Shown in pieces: positions 42,254 to 57,300 of a stretch of 64,000 nt of DNA (positions within the stretch are counted from its first letter, which is position 1; each line of letters opens with the position of its first letter). The notes beneath the pieces were generated by a model. That model worked only from the letters and a program-made list of their open reading frames with translations. It did not search any database and was not told the origin of the DNA. The stretch spans positions 23,579,967 through 23,643,966 of the forward strand of contig NC_091022.1 of the NCBI RefSeq assembly GCF_041296385.1, read 5' to 3'. Both the position numbers and the translations under genes were made by a program. The DNA comes from Aphelocoma coerulescens. Lineage: Eukaryota > Chordata > Aves > Passeriformes > Corvidae.

Positions 42254-45200
42254 AACACTCTAGGACAAATTACTGGCCATAAACACTGCCTTGAAATGCT
42301 TACTTTACAGGTCCGTGGGCCAGACCCCACTTGGGGCTAACTGGTGTAAGGCTGGAGGAACTCATTTAACCAAATGACCTGTTTCAGACAGGTATAAGTC
42401 TGAAAATATATCAACTGAGGTCTGATCCAGCCTCCCAAGAGAGAAAATTTGTCCAGATACTTCTCAGGCTATTTTCAGGCATCCCAAAAGCTGTGCTCTC
42501 CCATCTGCTGCAAGAGCAGGTCTTCGCAACTCAGAGCTGGTCCGCACATCAAACAGGGCCATTCAGTATGTCAACAACTGCCAAGTTCATCTGGCACTCG
42601 AGCCCCAAGTCAAGTGTTGGTTTAGATTTTAGCTGTGGTGACAGCAGGTCTATTTAAGATAAACTAGGAACTTTACAAAACATTTATCAAAAGTTGAGTC
42701 AGAAATTAAACATGGGGGGATGGGAGAGAGAGGAGCTGGCAGGAACAGAGGCATTATTTGTGAATATTTACATTAATGTGAGGTCAGACTGCAGCTACCA
42801 CACTGCAGCCAGTTCTGCACCACAGCACCCAAGGCTGCTGAGCATAGCAGCTCAGCAGTGATGGGTATCACTGTCCCAGAGAAGAGTGGGGGCTAAAAGG
42901 TGGGTTTTGGTGTGGTTTCATCATCATCCATTGAAGCACACACTCCTGCTCCACAAAAACCCCTGATGCTATCACTTAAAAGCTACAGGTAACCCTGGAA
43001 AAGTACAACTGTCACTTTACCCTCCTCTCTGTTCATCCCACATCCTAGAAGAAAGAAGTGTCCTAGGAGCTGTGATACCAGAACTCCAGTACAGAGAAAC
43101 AGTCCTGATCACTGACCCAGGGTCTGGATAGCACTGAGAGCAAAGACATACTCTCCTCTGTGTCCTCCCTGTACATTTCAATTTAAGACACTCCTACAGC
43201 CCAGTGCTTATCTAGGACTTCATCTTCTGTTCTTAACATAAGCTAACTTGGTGTTTGATTTGCTGCCAGCAAAGTGACAGTGCCAAGGCTTGAAAACCAT
43301 GGAAAAGAAATAATAAAATACCATCTTTGTAACTACGGACTCATTATGCCCCTCTGGAGTCTAGCTTTGTCCCAAGAACAACATCGCCTTCTCCCTGCCC
43401 CAGAACACCCTCTCCTACTTTTACCACAGAAGCTTCCCAGTGGATGTCTCTTTGATCGAGGTTGCAAAAGGAGCTGAGTGTTCATAACTGCCCCAGAAAG
43501 AGCACAGAAAGGTGCCATGAATGTTCATGGGCACACAGGGCACGATGAGCTCATCTCTTTCTAATCCCAGCCATCCAACCCATCAGATGGGGACAAAACA
43601 CTGGAGCGAGGACCTTCCTTGTATTACTGCCGCAGGACACAGCACCTCTGATTTAAATTAAAACAGACCCTAGAATTGTTTTCCAGAAGTTTTTGAGCTC
43701 CACACTGGTGAGACTTATAAATTTATCAGCTGGGCAGCACTCTCCTCTTTGGAGCTGATAAACCCTGCAGGCTGGGAGGAGGATGGATCCACAAAAAAAA
43801 AAAAAAAATTCCTGGGAAACAGTTATGAAGGATCAAGCCTTTAGCAGGGGCCCCAGTGCGGGAGACTTCACTGTTAGGACAACAACATTAATACCTCAAA
43901 AGAAGCATCTTTAACCAAGATGGAGAATTCTTTGATCTCTAAACCTACCTGACCAAAAGGAGTTGTGCAAACTCTTCCAGTTCTGTAAGAGCAAAGAGTC
44001 TTTCAACTGGACATCTTTAACCCAGATATCCACATGCCAACCATCAGGAGAAACCACTAGCCTGTCCTGCAGCTCAAACCAACCATGAGACCAGCTGCAA
44101 AGACTCCTTGTCTTGTGTCCTCCAGCAAATCACTGAAGGTAAAGCCAACATTTAGGCTGCTAACATTGAAATACCTGGAGCCTGGAGACAGGCAGACCCC
44201 CAAATGGAAATTTATACCCCAGAAACAAGCAAAACCAAGGCACAGCCCCCTCTCTTCTCATAACTGTGGCACCAACACCTGCAAGAGAGAGGAGGACTCC
44301 ACAGCTACCACACTATCTGGGAACCTGAGTGCTCAGCCCTGCTCCCTCTGGCAGTTGCTGCTCACAGTCATCCCTCAGATTTCACACTGCAGCCCAGACA
44401 GAAGTCACAGTTGTCATTCACTAAGTTGTGCCATTCGGAAAAAATGAGCTCTTTCTTCCCAGGCGTGGCGGTCGCCTGCCTTTCCCAGAGTGCTGGCACA
44501 GTCCTGCAGGGGTGGAAAGCACCACAGAGCAGTGGCCATCTGCAGGACCTAACCCTGAGGATGCTGCACTGGCATTGCTGTGTGAGAGGATGGGGGTCAG
44601 TAACACACGGGTAACATGGGAAGCATTTCTTCACGGCACTGTGGTTCTTCCATCTCCTCCACAGGCTTTCCTTTGTGGAAATCTTGAAGGGGGGCAAGGA
44701 ATGGCTCAGCAGAGGGAAACAAGCACCACATCCATGCCCTGAGCATGGACCGCTGGTGGGATGTGCCTGGATAATGTACATAAAGAACTCACACCCACAC
44801 CTGGCTGTCAAAACCTCAAGTAACCTCCTAGTACCTGAAGCTGATATTTTGGGCAGCCTCTGTTAGGAGCAACGTAATGGAAAGTCCATCCACGCAGCTT
44901 CCTGAAGGCACCAGCCACATCCCCTTGCATCGTAGCCAGAGGGGGCAGCTGCAGCAGACAGCAGCTTGGCTGCTCACTGCTCTTGTACTCCATGCTCAGC
45001 TCCCAGGATTCTCCACCTCTAGCCAGGCTAACCCCACTCCAAATCTGTGTTTGGGGAGCTCTATCTTCAGGCAGGCAGGAACTCTGTGAAACCAAATGGG
45101 AATGAATACATGGATATTTATGGGGCTCAGCAGATGTGGACGAGGTAAACTGAAATTCTCAGTGCAAGTTGTATACACTAGGTTAACATGACCCAAATAT

Positions 45201-45296
45201 ATTTTTTTAAAATTTCCAAACCACAACGGAAAGTTATTTTAAACTAAAGTGATTCCAAGCTCTTTAGTGATTAAACGGACTGCAGCTCCAGCTCCT

Positions 45297-45323
45297 AGTG
45301 GAAAAACCATTTGTTTTTCCACT
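45297..45323. repeat. Perfect 11-bp inverted repeat
   Basis: AGTGGAAAAAC, five-base loop CATTT, then GTTTTTCCACT: an exact hairpin with no mismatches, in AT-rich intron 1. Confidence 0.95.
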
Positions 45324-48300
45324 GTGTGAAAGCTATAACTAGCAATGAATAATAATTGCCACACCGAGTGTTATTTATAAGCCATTCTCAGTCACATTTC
45401 CATGCCTCGAAACAGCAGTTTTCTAAACATGAACTTAAAATCGGTCAATATTTGTAATGTAGACAACACCCACGGGAGGAAGGTGTCAGTGTACTCGGGC
45501 GGTGGGAAGCGGAGGTTAGTAAAATCTCCCAAAGCTTTCCGGCTTCTAGATCAATTCCTCCAGCCGGCTGATGCTGACAATTGCTCAGTCCCTGACCTTG
45601 CAGTTGGAAAGGAGATGGGCTCATGAACTCATTTGCACATGACAATGCTCCAGCAAAGTGAATCATCTGCCTCCGATAGTAACAAGAGTACGGCTGCCCC
45701 AGCCCTCCCGGGCTCCATTCAACCAGCACAGGGCTGGCCTTTTGTGCTGCCAGTGCAAGAAAGACTCTGCTGAAGATGTGTGCAATTAAACCCACTTTTC
45801 TTGTTGCTCTTTTGATTCAGCGGCTCAATGAGAGGCACCCTAGGCAGGTGTTGTCACACACAGATAAAATGTGCCTTTTCAGAGCACTGGCAGACAAAAA
45901 GAAAGAGGGTAAGGCTGAATCAATTGCCATTTCTCCCTTGCAAAATAGGGAACCCGGGCTTGCAGCGAGTCAATGAGCAGAGCTGCTATGAGTTTCCATC
46001 CTCCCTCCTCCCCAAAGCTATTCTGTTTTGTGACCGCAGGCAAAGGTGCTGCTGTTGAGACAGACCTCGGCAGGGATGAAGGAGGCAGGCAACGGCTGGC
46101 CAGGAGGATGCTGCCCCAGCAGCATGCACCCACGCTCCTGATGTTAAACTATTTCCCCCTGCAGCCCTCCTCCCTGTCCCCACCATGCTCCTGTCCTTGC
46201 CCAGTCATTACCACCCTGGAAAAGCACCTCTACTTTCACAGAGCTAACAAAGACCATTAATATCACCCCAGGAAGGAGCCATGCCTGCAGCTGAGCTGCC
46301 GCAGGAGGAGCCGAAACAAAGGGACATAGATGAGTTGGAGAGTATGCACCATGTCTGCAAGGGTCCCCACACATACCTACAGCCTTGGGAACCAATTACC
46401 ACAGGTTTAGGAGAAATACTCTTCTATCACCTCTCCGGGTAGGCCAGGGAAGAAGCAAGAGCTGCAGCTGTAGAGAGAGGAGATGCAATGGGGCTGTTTG
46501 TGCTGGAGGGAGCCGTAAGCTCCTCTGAGCAGCTGAGTAAGCTGGAGGGACGCTCTCTCTGCCATCTGCTCTGATCCCACAACACCTCCTGCAAATGAAG
46601 AGTCAATCCGCTGGTTTCTATCCATGTTAACCTCTAATCATCCAAGAGGACTGGCCTCTGCCTTGCTCTTTATCTGAGCCAGCTAATGCGTGAAGCACAC
46701 CGCGCTTCCCATCTGCTCCAGCATTACTAGAGTTAAAGGACAAAGCCATTTCCCTGTCCTGAGCATTCACTTACACAGATGCCCTTGTATTAACTCAATT
46801 TCCCAGTGATTTCCATTATTACCCTTACGAGATTTCTGGTGTTTGTTTATCTAGGAGCCTGAAATGGAGGTTTTTCCCCTCCCCCTACCCAGCTCAGGGG
46901 GTTGGCTGGCCCAAGGCCATGCTCCAGACAACTAGTCCCAATCTGTGACCCAAAAATATTCCAAAATGCTCTCCATTTTCTCCCCAGCCTGGAGTGCTCT
47001 TTGTTGCCCATCCAATTCTTAAGAACCAGATTTTTTGGGTCTTTGTTGCCAGCCCCAAAGCCAAGACCACCCTTTCCAGCCTCACCTTCCACAACCTTCC
47101 AACACATGCCCGCAAATGGGTTTTTAATCTATCCAGATGTGCAACCCTTGCTCTGAAGACATACGGTTTGGGCAAAAAAGGAGAAAATACAACCGGTTTT
47201 AAAGCTTGGACTGATTTCCTCTGCTAAGGTGTAGCCTTGCAAGCTGAATTCCTCTGCTAGCAGGTCAGATCCAACTCAAACCAATCCAAATGATGCTCCT
47301 GAAGCAACAGAAAGGGGCTTGAAGAGAGGATAAGTTCACTGCATCTTGGCTAACATGTGCTGCCCACTCAATAACTAATGGCAAAATGCCATCAAGTCTC
47401 TGCTCTTTACTGCTACAGTGTAACTTATAGCCATCTTGAATATAAAGACTTTTCTTACAACAATCAGAAATGTGAGAAAGATGATGATGATGCAGTACAC
47501 TTTTTGGTAGAAACAGTGAGTGCAGCATCCCTACAGTCAAGAGAGAAAAAGCAACACACTTCTGTGACCATTCCCAAAGCATCCAGCCCTCTTTTCTCTG
47601 TGCTCACAAGTGGCTATATCTGAACAAGGAGCAACATGGTTCCTTGTTACAGCTCAGGTGTTTGCTCAACAGATGCAGAGTTGTCTTCAAGCATGAAAGA
47701 AAGTATCCACGGGGAGGAAATTCGCTTTTGCCAGAGCTTCCGGGCTCGTGCGTGCCATCAGTTGAGGCTGCCACTGAGCAAACCCGGCCCCGTGCTGTCA
47801 CCACCTTGGCTGCCTCAAGGAAACTGATGGGAGATGCCAGAACTCACACACAAGGCTCAGCTGGGGTCATCTCCTGACTTCAATGAAGCCACCCAGATTT
47901 CCAACAGCTGGGAACCTAGATTCTAGCACATGAAAGGGTTTTAATTAGGAACTGCCTCCTATCCCTTCATGCAAGTGTCACCATGATGGGATCTCTGAAC
48001 TTCATCACAGTCAAAAGCAAGCGGAGCAGTGCTCTTCCCTTCATTGCTTTTTTTATGTGGTGATTCACAGAGCTCTTAGCTCCACAAAAACATAATCCCA
48101 ACACTTAAAGCTCTTATGCCAGAGCCCTTAACCTGTTGCTCCTGGCTTAAGGGCTCCTTCCTGACTGCCCTCTGCTTGTGGAAGAAGTTGATCCAGAGTC
48201 ATGGACATCCTTTTCTCTCAAGGTATCTGCTCGCCTTGCTGACCTGCTTTTCTGAGACATAACCTCCCTCCTGAACTGGCAGCTTTTCCAGGACTTAGCC

Positions 48301-49099
48301 TGAGGCTGGGGAGCAGCTTTGGATTTTGTCTCCACATACGCAAAGATAAATTGCATTCAATGCATATTTTACCATTTAAAGCTGCCTCAGGAGTGGACCA
48401 TCTTCAAATTAAAACACAAACTCAATTTACCAATATAAACAAAAAAAAAGCAAAACCAAGCCTGAGAACCTCCTAACTTGTTTTCTTCCCACATTTTGGT
48501 TTTGCATAGGGCAGGACGAGCTTAACAAGGACCAGAATCCAACAAGGGCATCACACAGCAATGGAGGGAAGCAGGACACCACCCTGATCCTCCCTGAGAC
48601 ACCAGACCTTAAAATAGCAGCTCTACAATTTATAGGGAAGTTATTAGTTATGATTTTCCAGGCCCTCAGATGCCTTCCAAGGGAATGAGGCAGCCTAGAT
48701 TCAATACGAAAATCTGCTCCAAATTCTTCCCCAAAAAGACATTTTTTCCACTAATAGCTCTTTCATTTTTAAGAGAGCATAAAGTCTGACTTTCTAAATC
48801 ACTGGCAGTGTTGTTAAATGAACACTGTATTTACAAAGCATTTCAACAGCATTTGTGGTAATGGTCTCAGTAGCAAATTTGCTGAAAACTTCCTTCTGAG
48901 AACTTCACTTTTAAGCACAGAAAAGGGCTCTGCATTGAAATTGCTTCCCCAAAGTGGAAAAAACTCTAAGGTGACACCATTTTGCCATTTCTGCTCTCCA
49001 TCCTCCATTCAGGAGCTGGGCACAGACCCCAGGAGAAGGCACCAGAATGACTCCCCTTTTCTGCTGACTTTTACAGCTGTTATTTAGAATAAACCCTCC

Positions 49100-49133
49100 T
49101 TTTTTTTTTTTCCTTTTACATATATATATATTG
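49100..49133. repeat. T-run and (TA)n tract
   Basis: A run of T, then CCTTTTACATATATATATAT, in intron 1. Confidence 0.85.
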
Positions 49134-51246
49134 AATTTCACTACGGAGACCACAGACACACACTTTATATTGTAGAAATATTATTACACTTAAACAGCTT
49201 AGCTCACTTCAGTAACTTCACAAAAACTTAGTGGTTTCCTCCCCTTTCTGGCCCCCAAACCAATAAAGCTTAAATTTTGGAGCTTATTTGGGCTGCTCCA
49301 TATAGGGAAATTATCTACTCATTGCAGAATAAATTATTCTGCAACTGCTATTCCAGATCAGCCTCCTCTGTTGACATTTTACTCCAGAATAATTTTTGGA
49401 AACTCTGTGAGTACATTTCTGAAGAAAGAGACCTCAATTCCAGGACAGGGAGTTATCCAAATACCTGCTGGCACACCAGTGGCTGAGCCCTGACCAGAGC
49501 CATCTCAGAAGAGGTGGTGAAGGGTGGTGTCAAGTTTGGGAAGACTGACTGCTGTATTTCAGCACCCAGCAAAAACTGAGGTGAAAGAAATGCACAGACC
49601 TTGATTTTGGGTAAAAATAAATGTTTTTCCAGCTTTCTTTCAACCCAGAAGTTGCAAAGCGAAAGGAACCATCCAGCAAGAGGCTGGAGGACTTTGCATC
49701 ACAAGGTGTAACATTTAGAGGGTGGCACAACTTTTATCCATCATGCCCATAAAATGTGTTGAGGGTATTGAGAAGCACCAACTCCGACAGTGGAGAGCCC
49801 TTACAGAGCATCCACACGTGCTGGGGCAGTTCCCAAGCCCAACTCAACCTGCTGGTGGATGTTTTACACCTCTTTCACATCGACCAGATGTTTTTTGGGT
49901 ATCCTCCAGTTCCAACAAATTATGCATCACATCCAACACTACGCAGACAGCTACAAAGTCAGCTCCACGGAGCCCAGAGGCCATGCCTGAGCAGCCAGAC
50001 TCACTGCCATTTCCTGGGCATGGCCACTTCCCCAGGCCCCACAAATGATTCCCTGGTACAAACACCACCACGGACAAACTTCAACACACTTCAGAGGGCA
50101 ACAGCAGAGCATGTGTTCATGCACTGTAAGGAAAATCAAAGAGGGCTAAGATTAACCCAAGCAAGGCAACCAAATAAAAGTCCTCAGTTGCCAGTATGGC
50201 CTCTCTGGTGAGACCCCACAGTGAAGTTCTGGTTCATGGCTGCCAAGCAGTCAAATTTCTCGATTCTGCATGACCAAAACCCTCTCTCTGCAGAACAGTC
50301 AACACGCTTTAAATAACACTTTAAAAACCCTTTTGATCACGTCAGTCTTCACATGACCTTTCTGAGAAGTCAGGAAGGCAGCAGGAGGTCTGCAGAGCAG
50401 AGACTTCCCCAGCAGCCCTCCTCGCTTGAAAGGAATGTGGTTGGGAGACAGATGCCTGACAAAGATGCTCTGCTCTCCTGCATCACCAATTTTCACCATC
50501 TTTAGCATGCAGGCATTTCAGGAAAAGCAGATTCCCATGTAGTGATTTTAAGCCCCCCCCTTTCTCCTTCCAGACACACACTGTCCCCAGCATCTCCCAG
50601 CCACACATCACCAACCTCTGCTTTAGCAAGGAGCATGCAACTGGAAAGTTGTCCCAGAAGATCCACCATGCACAGGAAAACACGAGCCCTCCTGCTTTTC
50701 AAGTCCAAGATGACTCCACAACTTCACAGCCTTCAGAAACACAAAGGGCCACAAAAGCTGATACCCACGGAGATGGGAGCCATCGCTCTGCTGGCTCGGG
50801 AGCGGTGTACAGGCTGCCTCTGTGAAACTCATGTTTCTCATTAAAAACTTCACAGATTTTTTTTTTTTTCCCCTGGAAAAACATTGTTATTCAACCCACA
50901 GCTTAGACTGCAGGCTCCTCCGTTTGCTTTTGATGCAGTGCAAACATCTAAAATGACACCGTGTAATGACAAGATCTGTCATCAGGATGGCTGGGGCTAC
51001 AGTAGAAAGAAAAACAAAGGGACGATCCTTTTTTTCTCCCTAGAATTCAACACAATTAAAACAAAAGGAAACCTATATTGTGCAGTTAATGCTAAATACA
51101 CAGGATTGAAGAGAAAAGGGAAAAGTGTGATGTGAAACATTTAGTGGTGGTTTTCTCCCATTATGTGCCGTGAGGCCCTTTTGGCAGTGGATGGAGTCTC
51201 CAGCTCATCTAAACACAGATCTATTTCACTAATTAAGTTCTCTTAC

Positions 51247-51308
51247 AAAAAGGAAGAGTGAGAGGGAAAGGGAGAGGGAGAGAGAGAGGGAGTGGGAGAG
51301 GGAAAGGG
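51247..51308. repeat. Purine-rich (GA)n/(GGGA)n tract
   Basis: About 60 bp of almost pure A/G with only two T interruptions. It could form triplex structures. Confidence 0.9.
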
Positions 51309-54300
51309 CTGCAATATCCCAGGTAACTATCTACTGGCTGGCTGAAATACAACCTGAAAGCCTCACTGGGGTGAAATTCCACCTCTGCAGCCTCCTGAAG
51401 CTCCTGGTTAGCCCCCATCCTCTGCGGGACAAGCCAGACACTGCTCTCCAGCAGCGGACACAGCGCGTGCCAAAGGGTTATCAGCACATTTATCTCCATT
51501 TGGAACTGGAAGCAACCAAAAACGCACTGAGCTCAGCATAACGGGATAGAAATAAAGTAAAAAGCAAAACCAGATGAGCAACTAGGAGTTGACTTCTCTC
51601 TTCCTTTTGAAAAGGAAAGCCAGTAATTTGAGAGAAGGTGGTTTTACCCACAATCTCAGCAAAGGGTTTTAGGAGTTGCCTGAATTACCACATAACCCAA
51701 GTATTACACAGTACTCCCACTTAAGAGATGAGGAAGCATTGTGGGGAAATCTTCCCCTGACCCTTGAAAGCAGGTCCATAGGCACCCCCGGAAAAGGAGG
51801 AGTAGCCACACACTGGGAGTGACGTGTCCTGGCTTGGAGTTGGTCTCTCTCCTGGTCAGATGGCAGAGTGCACCTGGGGAGCTGCACCCTGCTGTTTTCC
51901 CTGCTCCGTGCTGAGCAGGAGCAGAGTCCCTCTTCCCCTGTCTGGGAAACCAAGGCAGAGGCATCTGGCAGCAAATCAAGGGCGAGGGGACTGTGGTTGG
52001 AAAGTAGTGAACAAGTATGCAAGGAGCCCATGTTCCACTGCTGTCTCTCCAGGAAGGAAATCTTCAGCCCTGCCTTACCCCCAGACAACCTCCTAGGGCT
52101 CAACATGTAGTATCTGCAAGGTTAGGGGTAAACTCCCATGTTTGGGCTTTCCGGGAACCACAGCCACTGACTAAATATGGTGCTCCACTGCAAAATAAAT
52201 TGTTCAAATTAGAGTGGTCAGGGCTGATGACGCCCTCACTAAGATGACACCTGCAAATGTATCTGTGCAGGTGGACTCCATACTGTCCCGATGCTGGATA
52301 CTGCTCATCCCACCTCCACAGCTGCTTAGCAACTCCCACAGTTTGCTGCATCAACTGTCTGTCAGGCATTACTTACACTCACACTCAGGTTTTGCACTTG
52401 AGGAACAGACAGGAGATAACACAGAGGCCATTTTCTCTTCCAGGAGGTGCCACCTCAGCCTCTGCTGGGCTCTTGCAAGGATGCCAACCTGCCAGCGCAC
52501 GCCATTGAACAACCACTACCAAACCATTTGCAGTGGAAAAGCCCCAGTCTGTGGAGGCACATGAGAAGCCTGGTTATCACAGGCACTTCGAGAAGATGCA
52601 AGCATGATCTTGAAACCCCCAAGTTACAGAAATTAAACTCAGTTTTCTTTCCAAAGCACTTTTGTCATGGCTCATGGCTTCTGAGTAACTCAAGTTGCTC
52701 AGTGAACATCAGCCTGATGCACAGCCAGACTCTACCATCATCTCCACATTCCCACAGAAGGGGTATGCATGACACTTAGGCCAAGGTCACCTCCAAGCTG
52801 AACACAGCATCACCTCTGGTGGGTGCCTGAAGGAAGCAGCTGTGGGTTTCTGGCATATACAGGGGGCTGAGACCTGACTGGCACCACACACCAATGATGA
52901 TGCTTGCCTGGAAGAGCAACACTGAGATTGCCCAGTGATGCACAGGGAAGATGTGTCTGTCCAGTTGTGCTGGGTTTCAAATTTACCCAGACCTAAAGGA
53001 GATGAGAACCTCAAAGTTCCCAGCAAGACCAATTTAATCTCCCTGAGCCCTTGCTCAGACACCTACTTGCAAAACTTTACACCCAACACTTGTGTGCACA
53101 GGGAATAGTCAACCTTTATGGGCTCTGACACCAATGCACTCACCTCAACAGCAAACAGTCCTTCAACACAACACACACCAAATTAAAATGATTCCAACCC
53201 TCAGCAGCCTCTCTCTCTGAAGAGCAACTGCCATTACTTATTAATTTGCTTCCTCAAGATAAACAAGAAATTTATTAAAATCTGAAACAGACCAGGAGTG
53301 CACAAGGCAGCAGAGGGGGAGGGGGTTGCCACTTGTCTTTAAAAAATAAATACCTCTATGCTAGATTACACTTTCTACTTGCTGTTTCCCCCAGGAACCA
53401 GTTTCCACGCCATGCGTTTCCACTGCAGGAGATGGAAACCCCCCAGACTTCTATGTTATGTTGAGGGCTCAGTCCTTTTTGAGGGGCGGAAGCACCAGAT
53501 TTTGGACCTAGCAGGTGAAATGCAAATAAAAATAGACATTTTAAAATAAAAGCTAAATGCACCTGAGTGATGAGTGCATCTGTCTACAGGCTGCTCTCAC
53601 AGATCATGACCTTGATATCTTGCAGAGGAGGTGTAATCTTTTAAAATCAATGCAGTTCCTTGTTCAGAGAAACTGCTCCATTAAACCTAGAGATGAACTC
53701 AGTACGGATGGAGAGACCAACACTTCCCAGGAGAGCTGAAAGCAGAGTCTCACTCCATTCAGTCAACAAGCAGGTGATGCTCGTGGGTGGAACTGGAAGA
53801 ACAAAACTCTTCAGTACAGTTTCCTACGTCATCTACAGTGAGGAGAAATGGTTGGAAGGATGACGAGGAGCAGAGTTCCCTTCATGCTCACAATGTACAC
53901 TTGCAAAGGCAAAACATCATCTGTGGATTTTCCACCCATGCAACAGCCGCTCCAACAGCCTTGCTTTCATACATCCCCCCTTGTTTCTCTAGTCACAAGG
54001 AAAGAACTAAAAATGGCTGTTTCCAGCCCAGTAAGAGTTATCAATTGCATCAGTACACTGGCCCAAAGGAGAGGTAAATTATGTCCATGCTATATCCAGC
54101 ATTTATGCAGACAGAGTGCGTGAGAGATAAAAGGGAAAGAAAACTCACAGCAGATAATCAGGACACCTAAAATACAAGTGGCAGGTCTGCAGTCATGGTT
54201 GCCTTCAGCCCTGATGGTTTGCTAAAAATCAACCTGATTTTTAAGTGAGCAATGCAGAGCAACAGCACTGAGGATGCCTCTGGGGCAGTTGCAATCTTGG

Positions 54301-57300
54301 GGCCTCTAGGATGCCATGAAGCCCTTATTTCGCAGCCTTCCCCTTAATGAAGGTGTGAAACCTCACATTAGCATCCTCATCATCTCCAACCACACTACTG
54401 TAAGAACCACAGCTTTGAGAGCTGTGTGCCACCAAGAGACATTGCTGGATTTGGGCAATGGGTATGAAGTGTGTTGGGGTGAGACAGCCCCAGACCCATA
54501 AGTCTGAGTAAACTAAACTAGAAAGAAATGAAAACCAAATCCACTGCGACGGTCACAGATTCTGCTACGCTCAGCCAATCCCGACTGTTGTTCCCTTCTC
54601 CTACTGACCCTGGACCGCAGCAGACATGTGGGGCTGCCCTGGTCACACCTTTGCAACCCTCAAGCCACATGCTTGGGAAATGCTATCTCAGTTCAACACC
54701 CCTGGGAGATGTGATGACTGAAGGGTCACCAGTTGACACCTCCAGGCTGTCCTGCAGCAAGTAGACAGATGAAACAGCATGGTGAAAGCTGGCACAAGTA
54801 ACAAAGTCAGAGTGGGGCAGTCCAGCCTCCTGCTACTCTCCACCTACCAATGTTCACCCAGCTCCTCCACACCCGGGGTGGGCTGCAGACATCACATCCA
54901 AGGCAGATACCAGATCCAGCTACTGCCACTGAAGATACCAATTAAACTCACCTTGAAATTTCTGGCTTCCTGTATCTGCATCAACTGGATAGTTAAGCTG
55001 ACCCTTTGCCCATTCTCTTTGTCTGGAGCCAACAGATCAATCTGCCTCAAATACAGGAGACCTCTTTTTAACACTCCAAAGCTAATTTAAAAAATCCCCT
55101 CTGGTGAAAGGAAAACACTGGATCAGAGAAGTTTTATTAGCCCTTAACCACGCAAAGTTGGAAGCTCGTCTCCTGTTTAATTCTAATACTCCAACTCTGT
55201 TAAACATTAACTGTATAAATAATCAAATACTTCACATGACAGAGTCATACTTCCAATATGGGGCAAATAAGCCAGAGGGTAATGAAGGGTGTAGTCTTCT
55301 GGTCTGAAGCATTTCCAGTGCTCTCCAAAAAGCAGAACAAAGACAGTCCCTTCCCCCTCCTGTGCCTTCAAAGCAAAAGCTCTGATTCACTTGGGGAGAC
55401 CACATCAAGCCAGAGCAGAGGCATGCAAGTGGCATGTATCTCATCATTCCTCTCTGCTCCAGAGACACACGTGAAACCACCAGCCACTGTGTGGTCTCAG
55501 CTTTGTCAAACAACCTGCATCCACTCCTAAAACACCCAACTCTCCCTGACCCCGCCGGCTGGCAAGCTCTGAGCATCCTTCTCACCCTTGTTCCATGCTG
55601 CTGGGGAAGTGATGCGGCACCAACCACCCAGCCCACATCACTCCCACATGCAGATCCTTCCACCAAACCATGACGTTGCTTCTTCAGGATGAGTGTTCTC
55701 CTGGCAAGCAGCACTTGAACAAGACAGGAGCTTCAGCTCTCCAAAAGCCTGTGCTCTTCCACCTGGCTCAGAGGGGCCACAGACTCAAGTCCACTGAAAA
55801 TATACCTGGTTTCCATTGCTTGGATCACAACTGCCTGGCACTTTTAAAACTAAGCTCTCACTCTCTTTGGGCTTTGGTTTCCCTGACTGCAAAGCTGGGA
55901 TCATGTCCCTTCTGGGACTCACAGGGGTATTTTAAGGAGCAGGCTGAAGTTCGGCTCATTAGGAGATGACTGGTGCATTTGCAAAATACTGTGGAAGAAA
56001 AGATTTATGAAGGAAAAAAGACTGTTTGAAAGAAGTTAAAAATTAAAAGCTGCATTAAAAATATATAAATGTGAGGCTGGCCATTCCCCTCATCCAAGGT
56101 CAAGCTAAGGTAATTTTTTGAAATATGCAATCATCTGATGACCAGGACGGCCTCAGTTTAGACTGATGCTCTCACTTTAATGCTGACTGAAAAGCTTCAA
56201 GTGATGTTTGACAATCAAAGCAGCAAGAGCCAAATGGAGAAATGCTTGACCCACTGCTCTGCCTAAAACTGCACTTTCAGTATTTCTGAGCTGACTTCGA
56301 AAAACCAGTATTGGCTTTGGCAGAACCCAGGAGAGCCATTGTGCATTAATTATTGCGCTCGCTCTGCAGACAGACATACGAAAGATAAAGACAACTGTGA
56401 GGCTTGTTCAGAACAAGGGATCCAGCACTATCTCAGCACAAGCATTTTCTCCTTCAAGTGTTATTCAACCACCCAGATCCTGAAGACAGCCCTTGACTGA
56501 AGGTCCTTTACCAACACTGTAAGGTAAAGCACGGACTCACCACAACCCATGTGATTTTTGTCTACATTTTGTCTACATGGTAAGTTTAGGTTCAGCACAC
56601 CACCTGAGCTATACAAAAAAATCACCTCTACCAAGCACAGTCACTACACCAAAACCTGCATTGTTGAAGGAGTCAGCAGGACTCCTCCCTGTGAGCTCCA
56701 TGGACAAGAAAGGACCCACCTCCACCACTGCATACCCAGCCATACAGCTGAGCAGAGCTGTATGGTCCATCATGACATCTGTATAAAATTTAGGCCAAAA
56801 TCGTACTGTGCTGGGCTTCCCCCAGCAAGACCCTGATTTATCTCCTCCTCCTGCTGACAGGTAAGAGTGCAGCTGGGATCTACAAGCACAGAGAGAGGCT
56901 CTTGGTTTCTAGAACATCAGCTGTGGGGATGGGGGAAACCAGGTGTTGCATTCCTGGGGAAATGCTTTCCCTGGTCAGCCCATTACTTTCCATTTGCTCC
57001 TCTCAGCACCCCCAAGAAGCACACACAGCATGTACAAGAGCTTAAGACACCTCTCAGAGGCCCCCAACCTACCAGCACTGACTGGAATAGCTCAGGCTTA
57101 AGCCCAGCTCTTCGCAGACACAGCTCACCCCACACGCACAGAGCTTGAGAACATAGAGATTGAACATGAAGTGGAGAAGAGTCCCAGATCCTTGGAACTT
57201 GGTCCCTTCAGGAAGCCACATTAGGAAGGGCTTACCATGACTTTACAACACCTGTAAGCAGGTTTCAGCAAGTAACTCAGATGTCATTCAAACTACTGGT

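Noticed and set aside
46847..47210. A block with repetitive-looking phrases (AAAGACCCAAAAAATC, ATTTTTGGGTC) in intron 1.
   Set aside because: It resembled a degraded repeat, but I could not match any family or find ends or target duplications. A repeat-library search would decide.
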